A stretch of DNA of 5,044 nt from Paracoccaceae bacterium (GTDB taxonomy: Bacteria; Pseudomonadota; Alphaproteobacteria; Rhodobacterales; Rhodobacteraceae): NCBI GenBank assembly GCA_002400675.1, contig NVQY01000250.1, positions 1 through 5,044 of the forward strand. Reading direction: 5' to 3'. The notes under the pieces were generated by a model. That model had not been told where the DNA came from, made no database searches, and saw nothing but the letters and a program-made list of their open reading frames with translations. Made by a program: the position numbers and the translations under genes. Positions 1-5,044 of the stretch are shown here, one piece after another. Each line of letters opens with the position of its first letter. The first letter of the stretch is position 1.

Positions 1-30
1 CATGCCAGCGACTTAACTAAACCCAAAGGG

Positions 31-58
31 ATTTAACAAGGCAAACCAGTCGTAACAA
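31..58 (-). promoter_or_regulatory. Weak sigma-70-like promoter, leftward
   Basis: On the minus strand TTGTTA (53-58, four of six to TTGACA) is separated by 16 nt from TTAAAT (31-36, four of six to TATAAT). It would start transcripts near base 24 and could serve a gene beyond the left edge; an ATG falls at 3-1 but has no clear ribosome-binding site. This is an AT-rich island in GC-rich DNA, which makes a chance match more likely. Confidence 0.22.
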
Positions 59-127
59 TGGACCACGCCCGGTTCGGATAACAGGGACCCCGCAAACCAC
101 CAACGCCCGGGCATTTGCAAAGATGCC

Positions 128-158
128 AGCCCCCGCCCGCCCCATGGCGGGGGCTTTT
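128..158 (+). terminator. Plus-strand intrinsic terminator candidate
   Basis: A perfect 10-bp GC-rich stem (128-137 pairing with 146-155) encloses an 8-nt loop (138-145), and the right arm runs into TTTT (155-158). This is the form of a Rho-independent terminator for rightward transcription. On the minus strand the hairpin is followed only by TGGCATCTTT, a poor T-tract, so it is not an obvious terminator for the leftward hypothetical gene. It may end a plus-strand gene lying left of the window, since all three plus frames hit stops by base 36, or it may block antisense transcription. Confidence 0.6.
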
Positions 159-227
159 GCGACGCTGCATCTCGTTAATAGGCTGTGTGGTTCACGAGCC
201 ATAGCAAGCTTGAGTACTGCCCCGCAG

Positions 228-257
228 GCCCCCACCCGGGCGGGGGCTGGCATTTTT
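228..257 (+). terminator. Second GC-rich hairpin with T-tract
   Basis: A 6-bp stem (GCCCCC at 228-233 with GGGGGC at 242-247; 7 bp if the 227/248 G-T wobble is counted) encloses an 8-nt loop. It is followed on the plus strand, after a short gap, by TTTTT (253-257). The gap between stem and T-tract makes it a weaker terminator than the one at 128-158. Its right half is also one arm of the long inverted repeat. Confidence 0.35.
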
Positions 258-290
258 GCAAACCTGATGGGGTAGTGCATCCTCGCATTA

Positions 291-1436
291 TCATGGAAGG
301 TTAGGCAGCTTCCCGGCGAACTCGAAAATCCGCACGGCGAGCGATTGGATGCCCGGGTTTTGCGCGGCATAACTGGCCGCGAGAACCCGGATCGTCCACT
401 TTGCGCCAGTGCTTCCCACTTCTTTGGCCGCGTTCTTCAGCGCGATGTCACCCAATTCTGCGCAATACATCACAACCGTTTTGCAGGCTTCCAACAAAGC
501 GGCGCTGATGCGCCTAAGTCGGGATGGCGAGGGATCAGGTTTCTCCAGTTCTTCCTCAGCTTGCCCCAATTCGGTCCAGATGATTTCGACGGACCGGATC
601 ACTGACATGTCCGTATCAACCAATTCCGGCGGGTTGTTATGCGATCTTTGCGCCAACGCTTTGGCCTCGGCGCGGAGTTCGGCAAGGGATACGCGCGTCG
701 CCTGAACCTCGGAAAGGAGTTCATATTTTTCGGTGATCAATGCGATCCGTTCGCTGACCGCCTCTGGCCCCGCCTCCCAGACCGCCGACTCAATCAGCGC
801 GATCTGTTCCAGCACTTCCCAGTTGGGCGGGGTGCCTGCCAGCGCATCATCATACCATTTAATCCAGAATGCCCATTCGGGGGTGGTGGCGCGGGATTTG
901 ACCTTGTGCCAACGCGATTCAAACGGATTTTCCCTGTTTGCCCAGAGAGGCATGGAAAAAACGTCCTGTTTTCCGGCAATCCATTCACAGTCTGTCCTAA
1001 TTTCGTCCCAGAGAACAGCTTCGTCGAAGGCGGCGGAAGCGGCAGAGGAAGCGGCGGCGGAGGCGGTGGAGGAGGCGGTGGCGGTGGACGCAGCGATGGC
1101 GGCGACGCCGACCGTGACGGCGGTGGCGGCAGTGGAGAAAGCGTCGTAGGCGGCAGCAGCAGCGGCGGCAGCCATTATCTTTGAGGTTGGTATAGTGGCC
1201 TCAACCCCAGAGATCACATTACAGCGTAAAATGGGCAAGGCAGTCAATTTACTTTTGCGGGCACTGTCGCTCAAGGTCCAGTGCCACCACGAGGGCAGAA
1301 CCCGCATTGCCACGCGGTGGGCAATTGTAACGGCAACGTCCCGCGCCGCGTCCTCGTCCAGCCCGTTTTCCCTGGGCCACTCGGTCAGCCAATGTTTCAG
1401 GCTGTCCTCGTCCTTGATATCCTCAATCTCAATCAT
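291..1436 (-). CDS. Hypothetical Ala-rich protein with HNNPPE motif
   Basis: The 381-residue product has no function I can name. The N-terminal 85 residues are mixed helical with a WWHW cluster (50-53). Residues 89-136 are an Ala/Ser/Thr-rich low-complexity tract. Residues 140-235 are rich in Trp and acidic residues, including EWAFWIKWYDDALAG (187-201), NWEVLEQIALI (205-215) and VWEAGPEAVSERIALI (219-234). A probable coiled-coil or long helix (235-263) leads to HNNPPE (266-271) and a roughly 110-residue helical C-terminus. I have seen this general architecture (Ala-rich block, FWIxWY segment, HNxPPE) in hypothetical proteins of Rhodobacteraceae; that is memory, not a search. No signal peptide or convincing membrane helix is seen. 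The ATG at 1436 has a modest AGG about 8 nt upstream. A 60-bp sample (541-600) is about 53% GC against about 62% in murC (3241-3300), hinting at a different origin. The sustained protein-like composition over 381 codons makes the gene credible. Confidence 0.8.
   Translation of the reverse strand: MIEIEDIKDEDSLKHWLTEWPRENGLDEDAARDVAVTIAHRVAMRVLPSWWHWTLSDSARKSKLTALPILRCNVISGVEATIPTSKIMAAAAAAAAYDAFSTAATAVTVGVAAIAASTATASSTASAAASSAASAAFDEAVLWDEIRTDCEWIAGKQDVFSMPLWANRENPFESRWHKVKSRATTPEWAFWIKWYDDALAGTPPNWEVLEQIALIESAVWEAGPEAVSERIALITEKYELLSEVQATRVSLAELRAEAKALAQRSHNNPPELVDTDMSVIRSVEIIWTELGQAEEELEKPDPSPSRLRRISAALLEACKTVVMYCAELGDIALKNAAKEVGSTGAKWTIRVLAASYAAQNPGIQSLAVRIFEFAGKLPNLP
1029..1172 (-). repeat. 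Low-complexity Ala/Ser codon tract
   Basis: This GC-rich stretch of irregular GCN/TCN codons encodes residues 89-136 of the hypothetical protein, almost only Ala, Ser and Thr with a few Val. On the plus strand it reads as imperfect GGC/GGA/GGT triplets. It is degenerate rather than an exact tandem repeat, as if formed by slippage and then diverged. The reading frame is kept throughout. Such a tract could form a long flexible or helical linker between the N-terminal and Trp-rich segments. Confidence 0.75.
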
Positions 1437-1476
1437 GCCGCCAACCTGCGGCAGCCACCGCCGCTATGCAAGGCCC

Positions 1477-1725
1477 CTAAGACCACCCCAACCCGCGCAG
1501 CCACCGGCCCAGATAAATCACCGGCCAGCGCAGGACTGACATGCCGGCCAGCAAGACTGCCAGTCCGAACCACGGGCCGTTTTCATAGGTGACATAGCCC
1601 AGCAAAGGGATGCCGATGGCGATCAGGATATAGGCGCGCCGCCAGTGGTTGTCGCGCGAGGGCGTCATCGCCAGAACGTTGGCGGCAATGGCCCAGAGCG
1701 CGGCGAGGATCAGGGATGGGGTCAT
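1477..1725 (-). CDS. DUF2484 family small membrane protein, second copy
   Basis: This 82-residue protein has three predicted helices (about 4-20, 31-47 and 52-68) and ends in a short basic motif, RWPVIYLGRWLR (66-77). It closely matches my memory of the DUF2484 proteins encoded just before murB in Rhodobacteraceae; the segment GIPLLGYVTYENGPW (38-52) is especially typical. Function is unknown. It is a diverged tandem paralogue of the preceding gene. The start at 1725 has GGAGG 7 nt upstream and forms ATGA with the upstream stop. The same frame stays open to 2004, but the extra 93 codons lie over the preceding gene in another frame and give an Arg-rich non-membrane sequence, so the long form is rejected. 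The stop is TAG. The next gene starts 40 bp further on, and I see no terminator between them, so read-through is possible. Confidence 0.88.
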   Translation of the reverse strand: MTPSLILAALWAIAANVLAMTPSRDNHWRRAYILIAIGIPLLGYVTYENGPWFGLAVLLAGMSVLRWPVIYLGRWLRGLGWS

Positions 1726-1997
1726 TGCCTGGCCTCCGGGTCGGGGTCTGGGGTGGGGTCTGCGCGCCCGCTCCATTTGCGCCAGTAATAGCGGATCGGG
1801 TTGCGGAACATCGACAGGAAGGCGGCAGATGCGCCGACGCCGACCAGCCAGCCGAAATCTAGGCCGAGCCAGATGATCAGAAACGGGGCGGCGATCAACA
1901 GCACGATGCCGGGTGGGAATTGCCGGCGCATCGGCAGCATGGCCACGCCGGTTGCGGCAAATACCCAGGCGATGGCGGCGTAGACGGACATGCTCAT
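1722..1997 (-). CDS. DUF2484-type small membrane protein, first copy
   Basis: This 91-residue protein has three predicted membrane helices (about 5-22, 29-46 and 48-63) and a basic, then Pro/Asp-rich, C-terminal tail (65-91). I recognise it as DUF2484-like; the family has no established function but is found beside murC and murB in Rhodobacteraceae. It aligns without gaps for the first 25 residues with the product of the next gene. Shared residues are W11, A14, A15, A19, M20, P22 and R24, and later W50/W52, S62/S63, R65/R66, P67/P68 and R73/R74, then W75 in both. The ATG at 1997 is favoured over the second ATG two codons later because GAGG lies 6 nt upstream of it, because it forms ATGA with the permease stop, and because it gives the in-register alignment. 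The end overlaps the next gene by ATGA. A role in the cell envelope is inferred from context only. Confidence 0.85.
   Translation of the reverse strand: MSMSVYAAIAWVFAATGVAMLPMRRQFPPGIVLLIAAPFLIIWLGLDFGWLVGVGASAAFLSMFRNPIRYYWRKWSGRADPTPDPDPEARQ
1733..1737 (-). promoter_or_regulatory. Ribosome-binding site of second DUF2484 gene
   Basis: GGAGG on the minus strand lies 7 nt before the ATG at 1725, inside the tail codons of the first copy. It selects the 82-residue product over the 175-codon open frame. Confidence 0.75.
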
Positions 1998-3181
1998 AGG
2001 GCACCTCGCAAGGCGACCGTCAGGGCCGCCAGAGACAGGACAAAGCCAAACACAGGCACGGCAAATGGTACTCGGAACGGCGCGTCAGGCGCGCGGAGTT
2101 TCAACAAGATCAGGGCCAGATTGACCAGCACAAACACCATAAGCAGAATGGTCGATGTGACCCCGGCCAGCGTCACCAGCTGCACGGTTTGCGCGGCAAT
2201 GATAACGGCCACGCCGATCAGGCAGGTGGCCAGAACCGGGGTGCCAAAGCGCGGGTTGGCGTGGTGGAACACGGCCAAAGCCCGGCTGCGTTTGCCCAAG
2301 CCAAACAGCACACGGGCGGCCATGACGATCTGTGCCAGCACCCCGTTCAGGGCGGCGAACACAGCGATCCCGGACAGGAAATTCCCGGTTCCGCCACGCC
2401 CGGCCTGCCAGACCAGAACCAATGGGTTGCCACTGGCCGATAAGGTACCCGAGGGCACAGAGCGCACCGCTGCAAGCGTCACCAGCCCATAGATAACGGT
2501 GGTGATGGCCAGCGCCATCAGGATCGCGAACGGCAATGTGGTGGAAGGTTTTTCCACCTCTTCGGCCATGTTGACGATGTCCTCAAAGCCGATGAAGGCA
2601 AAGAACGCCAGCACCGCCGCCACGCCGATACCGGACCAGAGCGGGATTGGCGGCGCGGTCCACTCGGCCACTTCGGGCGCGCTGAACCCGGCCCAGACCA
2701 CCAGCAACAGCCCCCCCAGTTCGATCACCGTGAACAGTGCCACCAGTGCCAGGCTTTCCAGCGCGCCAAACACCGCCACGCCGGTCAGGGCAAGGCCCAG
2801 ACCGATCACCGCCCATGTGGCGTCCACGTCCCACGCACTGCTTAGATACCCGACCCCGCCGCGCAGCACGGCCCCGGCCGAAATGGTCCCGGCGGCGACG
2901 ATGGCCAAGCCGACCAGCACCGCCAGAAATTGCGAATTCAGACCGCTACCGACATAGGCCGCTTCGCCGGCGGCCTCGGGGATACGGGTGGAAAATTCAG
3001 CGTAGGACAGCGCAGTGGGGGCGGCGATCAGGCCGGCCAGAAGGAAGGCCAGAGGGGCCCAGACCCCCGCCTGCCCCGCCACCGCACCAACCAGCACATA
3101 GATCCCGGCCCCGACCATCACCCCGACGCCATAAGCGGTCAGCAGGCCCGGACCGATGCGGCGTTTGAGCGGCTCAGCCAT
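1994..3181 (-). CDS. APC-superfamily amino-acid permease
   Basis: This is a 395-residue integral membrane protein of the amino acid-polyamine-organocation (APC) superfamily. Such proteins move amino acids or related solutes across the inner membrane, usually with H+ or by exchange. The first helix holds the glycine-rich substrate-binding break [15 protein letters not shown] (18-32). Helix 6 holds [20 protein letters not shown] (193-212), a hallmark of the family. Roughly 11 hydrophobic segments are visible, near 11-36, 39-60, 84-112, 122-141, 144-166, 182-204, 215-240, 267-296, 313-332, 334-362 and 369-391. Many relatives have 12 and run 430-480 residues, so this is a short member. I chose the ATG at 3181 because a perfect GGAGG lies 6 nt upstream; the frame remains open to 3316 but that stretch lies in murC. 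It overlaps the murC end by 8 nt and the next gene by ATGA, so it is an operon member. The substrate cannot be read from sequence. Confidence 0.9.
   Translation of the reverse strand: MAEPLKRRIGPGLLTAYGVGVMVGAGIYVLVGAVAGQAGVWAPLAFLLAGLIAAPTALSYAEFSTRIPEAAGEAAYVGSGLNSQFLAVLVGLAIVAAGTISAGAVLRGGVGYLSSAWDVDATWAVIGLGLALTGVAVFGALESLALVALFTVIELGGLLLVVWAGFSAPEVAEWTAPPIPLWSGIGVAAVLAFFAFIGFEDIVNMAEEVEKPSTTLPFAILMALAITTVIYGLVTLAAVRSVPSGTLSASGNPLVLVWQAGRGGTGNFLSGIAVFAALNGVLAQIVMAARVLFGLGKRSRALAVFHHANPRFGTPVLATCLIGVAVIIAAQTVQLVTLAGVTSTILLMVFVLVNLALILLKLRAPDAPFRVPFAVPVFGFVLSLAALTVALRGAL
2004..2007 (-). promoter_or_regulatory. Ribosome-binding site of first DUF2484 gene
   Basis: GAGG on the minus strand lies 6 nt before the ATG at 1997, within the permease 3' end. 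Its spacing favours this ATG rather than the one two codons downstream. Confidence 0.65.
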
Positions 3182-4580
3182 TGCCCGCCTCCAGCCGCGC
3201 CGGCAGAGCGTTGGCCCACGCGCTGATGGTGCCGGCCCCAAGGCAGACCACCATGTCGCCGGGTTTGGCCTGTTCACGCACAAGGCGCACAAGGTCGTCT
3301 TCGTCGTGGATGGCACGGGCGTGGCGGTGGCCGTGGGCGATCAGGCCGGTGACCAGATCGTCACGCGAGGCACCGGGAATCGGGTCTTCGCCAGCGGCAA
3401 AGACATCGGCGATGGCGACCACGTCGGCCTCGTTGAAGGCACCGCAAAAGTCATCGAACAAGGAATGCAGGCGGGTATAGCGGTGCGGTTGGTGCACGGC
3501 GATGACGCGCCCGTCCGTGGCTTGGCGTGCGGCCTTGAGGACGGCGGCAATTTCGACCGGGTGGTGGCCGTAGTCGTCGATGATGGTCACACCGCCCACT
3601 TCGCCGACTTTGGTAAAGCGCCGGTTGACCCCGGCGAATACGGCCAGCGCGGTGCGGATTTCGGCCCCCTTCATGCCAAGGTGGCGGGCCACGGCCACGG
3701 CTGACAAAGCGTTCGAGACATTGTGATCGCCGGGCATCGGCAGGGTGCAGCCTTTGATCGCCGTGCCTTCGGCCTGCAATTCGATGTCGAAATGCGCCAC
3801 GCCGCTTTTGTAGGTCAGGTTGGTGCCGCGCACATCGGCCTGCGCGTTGAAGCCGTAGGTGACGACGCGCCGATCGGTGATGCGGCCCACCAGAGCCTGC
3901 ACTTCGGGGTGATCGGTGCAGCACACGGCAAGGCCATAAAACGGGATGTTCGACACGAAATCGTAGAAGCCGTCGCGCAGGGCGTCGAAATCGCCCCAGT
4001 GCTCCATGTGCTCGGGGTCGATATTGGTGATGATGGCGATGGTGGCGGGCAGGCGATTGAACGTCCCGTCGGACTCATCAGCCTCGACCACCATCCATTC
4101 GCCCTGCCCCATGCGGGCGTTGGAGCCGTAGGCGTGGATGATGCCGCCATTAACCACGGTGGGATCGAACCCGCCGGCGGTCATCAGTTCGGCCATCATC
4201 GTCGTGGTGGTGGTTTTGCCGTGGGTGCCCGCCACGGCGATGTTGGATTTGAGGCGCATCAGTTCGGCCAGCATTTCCGCCCGGCGCACCACCGGCAGGC
4301 CACGCGTGCGGGCCTCGTCCAGTTCCGGGTTGCCGGGTTTGATGGCGGATGAGATCACCACCACTTCGGCGTGCGCAAGGTTCTCAGCCCGCTGGCCGGT
4401 GAAGATGGTCGCGCCAAGTCGCGCCAGCCGGTCGGTGATCTTGGTTGTCTTCAGGTCGGACCCCTGCACCACATAGCCCTGATTAAGCAGCACTTCGGCG
4501 ATGCCCGACATGCCGATGCCGCCAATGCCAACGAAATGGATCGGGCCGATGTCACCGGGAAGTTTGGTTGCTGGGGTCAT
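3174..4580 (-). CDS. murC: MurC, UDP-N-acetylmuramate--L-alanine ligase
   Basis: This cytoplasmic ATP-dependent ligase joins L-alanine to UDP-MurNAc, the first amino-acid addition of the peptidoglycan stem peptide. The 468-residue product is a usual length for the family. All three Mur-ligase domains are visible: an N-terminal Rossmann-like domain with [12 protein letters not shown] (18-29); a central ATPase domain with P-loop [10 protein letters not shown] (117-126), EADESDGTF (166-174) and [11 protein letters not shown] (185-195); then [12 protein letters not shown] (283-294). The C-terminal domain has GVNRRF (317-322), DDYGHHP (335-341), HQPHRYTR (363-370) and GAGTIS (448-453). No key motif is broken. 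I chose the ATG at 4580 because an AAAGGAA ribosome-binding site sits just upstream, because it forms ATGA with the murG stop, and because the product then begins shortly before the first conserved motif. The frame stays open upstream to 4718 but that stretch lies in murG. The end overlaps the permease start by 8 nt. Confidence 0.97.
   Translation of the reverse strand: MTPATKLPGDIGPIHFVGIGGIGMSGIAEVLLNQGYVVQGSDLKTTKITDRLARLGATIFTGQRAENLAHAEVVVISSAIKPGNPELDEARTRGLPVVRRAEMLAELMRLKSNIAVAGTHGKTTTTTMMAELMTAGGFDPTVVNGGIIHAYGSNARMGQGEWMVVEADESDGTFNRLPATIAIITNIDPEHMEHWGDFDALRDGFYDFVSNIPFYGLAVCCTDHPEVQALVGRITDRRVVTYGFNAQADVRGTNLTYKSGVAHFDIELQAEGTAIKGCTLPMPGDHNVSNALSAVAVARHLGMKGAEIRTALAVFAGVNRRFTKVGEVGGVTIIDDYGHHPVEIAAVLKAARQATDGRVIAVHQPHRYTRLHSLFDDFCGAFNEADVVAIADVFAAGEDPIPGASRDDLVTGLIAHGHRHARAIHDEDDLVRLVREQAKPGDMVVCLGAGTISAWANALPARLEAGNG
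3188..3192 (-). promoter_or_regulatory. Ribosome-binding site of the permease gene
   Basis: The minus strand has a perfect GGAGG, 6 nt before the ATG at 3181, located within the last codons of murC. It fixes the permease start, excluding the 45 extra in-frame codons upstream, and indicates strong independent or re-initiating translation. Confidence 0.8.
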
Positions 4581-5044
4581 GTCGGTTCCTTTCCCGCCAG
4601 GGCGCGCACCAGTGCCTTTAGGCGGTCGGTGGCATCGGGAATGCCTTGTTGCGCGGCACCCTGACTCATGTGCAGGGCGGCAGTTGGATTGCCCAGAACG
4701 GTGGTGACTTGGGCGCAAAGGCTGTCGGCGTCAAGGGCGCTTTCGGGGATCAAAATGGCGGCCCCTGCTTCGACCAGACCACGGGCGTTGGCGGTTTGGT
4801 GATCGCCGGCGGCGGCGGCGTAGGGGATCAGGATCGAGGGGCGGCCTATGACCGTGAGATCGGCAATAGAGGACGCGCCCGCGCGGCTGATCACCAGTTG
4901 CGCTTCGCTCATGCGGCGCGGCACGTCCTGAAAGAACGGCTGGACATCGGCATTGATGCCGGCCTCGGCGTAGCGCGCAGTGACGCGGTCGCCGTCCTCG
5001 GCGCGGGCCTGATGGCTGACGTTCAGGTGGGCGCGGATGGCTTG
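4577..5044 (-). CDS. murG: MurG, C-terminal part (UDP-GlcNAc:lipid I GlcNAc transferase)
   Basis: This is the last 155 residues of MurG; the start lies beyond the right edge. The enzyme transfers GlcNAc from UDP-GlcNAc to lipid I on the inner face of the cytoplasmic membrane, giving lipid II, the last cytoplasmic step of peptidoglycan precursor synthesis. It is a GT-B fold glycosyltransferase, and the visible part is most of the C-terminal, UDP-GlcNAc-binding domain. In the visible fragment, QARAED (12-17) and PFFQDV (36-41) precede the family signature [10 protein letters not shown] (54-63), then GRPSILIPY (67-75) and GDHQTANA (80-87). The signature carries Asp where many MurGs have Glu (GAST-x-x-E). 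The frame stays open to the window edge. The stop TGA overlaps the murC start in an ATGA, so the two genes are probably translationally coupled. Identification is firm; only the N-terminal half is unseen. Confidence 0.95.
   Translation of the reverse strand, partial: QAIRAHLNVSHQARAEDGDRVTARYAEAGINADVQPFFQDVPRRMSEAQLVISRAGASSIADLTVIGRPSILIPYAAAAGDHQTANARGLVEAGAAILIPESALDADSLCAQVTTVLGNPTAALHMSQGAAQQGIPDATDRLKALVRALAGKEPT
4586..4592 (-). promoter_or_regulatory. Ribosome-binding site of murC
   Basis: The minus strand reads AAAGGAA followed by 5 nt and then the ATG at 4580. This site sits inside the murG coding end and decides the murC start over upstream in-frame options as far as 4718. Confidence 0.75.

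Larger units (their letters stand above)
114..262. repeat. 26-bp inverted repeat flanking 97 bp
   Basis: The arms are 114-139 and 237-262. They are complementary at 25 of 26 positions; the exception (122/254) is a G-T pair that would be tolerated in RNA. Each arm starts with TTTGCAAA or a close relative and contains GCCAGCCCCCGCCCG. The left arm forms half of the terminator hairpin at 128-155, and the right arm forms half of the hairpin at 228-247, so the long-range and local foldings exclude one another. The arrangement resembles two facing copies of a short palindromic repeat (REP/BIME-like) or a very small MITE-like unit. No target-site duplication is evident at the outer ends. Confidence 0.7.

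Noticed and set aside
1..3. ATG on the minus strand at the window edge as a gene start
   Set aside because: Only the start codon would be visible and no ribosome-binding site precedes it, so no gene can be called.
13..36. Paired TTAA sites (13-16 and 33-36) as a possible CtrA box
   Set aside because: The known CtrA pattern is TTAA-N7-TTAA; here the spacing is 16 nt and the surroundings are simply AT-rich.
17..370. Minus-strand open frame of 117 codons across the left intergenic region
   Set aside because: It runs through the inverted repeat and both hairpins and overlaps the end of the 381-codon gene in another frame. Its composition is Arg/Ala/Gly-rich with no family resemblance.
1028..1172. 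Triplet-rich tract as a phase-variable tandem repeat
   Set aside because: The units are irregular and not exact copies, so slippage-driven switching is not supported.
639..1184. Plus-strand frame with a long Gly-rich run
   Set aside because: It is the antisense of the Ala/Ser codon tract of the 381-codon gene; the Gly run is a by-product of GCN codons read on the other strand.
1726..2004. N-terminal extension of the second DUF2484 gene (93 extra codons)
   Set aside because: It lies over the first DUF2484 gene in another frame and is Arg/Pro-rich. The GGAGG and the ATGA overlap fix the start at 1725.
1920..3226. Several plus-strand and alternative minus-strand frames across the permease
   Set aside because: All overlap the clear permease frame, lack membrane or enzyme motifs and have compositions expected from GC-rich shadow frames.
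3156..4352. Two long plus-strand frames opposite murC (3156-3704 and 3723-4352)
   Set aside because: They are antisense shadows of a well-conserved gene in GC-rich DNA, with His/Gly/Val-rich products and no recognisable motifs.

Overview
The window looks like chromosomal DNA from an alphaproteobacterium of the Rhodobacteraceae (Roseobacter/Rhodobacter group). It is GC-rich, the MurG and MurC sequences have an alphaproteobacterial character, and two small DUF2484-type membrane proteins sit just after murC, a layout I know from this family. This assignment is inference; no database search was possible.

Every gene I can support is on the minus strand, so the genes read from right to left. At the right edge (5044 to 4577) lies the C-terminal part of murG, whose 5' end is outside the window. 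It is followed by complete murC (4580 to 3174), an APC-superfamily amino-acid permease (3181 to 1994), and two tandem paralogous three-helix DUF2484 proteins (1997 to 1722 and 1725 to 1477). All four junctions overlap: ATGA at murG/murC, 8 nt at murC/permease, and ATGA at the last two. These five genes therefore look like one translationally coupled operon. MurG and MurC act in consecutive cytoplasmic phases of peptidoglycan precursor synthesis: MurC adds L-Ala to UDP-MurNAc, and MurG later makes lipid II. The permease is an unexpected guest between murC and the DUF2484 pair. murB, which I would expect after the DUF2484 genes, is not in the window.

After a 40-bp gap comes a 381-codon gene (1436 to 291). 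Its product has a long Ala/Ser-rich low-complexity tract, a W-rich middle segment, an HNNPPE motif and a helical C-terminus. It resembles a loose class of Rhodobacteraceae hypothetical proteins with no known function. A sampled stretch is less GC-rich than murC, so it may be accessory.

The leftmost 290 bp hold no convincing gene. They contain a 26-bp inverted repeat with one mismatch (114-139 / 237-262). A GC-rich hairpin is nested in each half. The left hairpin is followed by TTTT and looks like a plus-strand intrinsic terminator. A weak minus-strand promoter-like sequence lies at 31-58. I saw no CRISPR array, tRNA, rRNA, transposase or recognised defence system. The most notable points are the permease embedded in the mur operon, the tandem DUF2484 paralogues, the uncharacterised Ala-rich protein and the hairpin-bearing inverted repeat.
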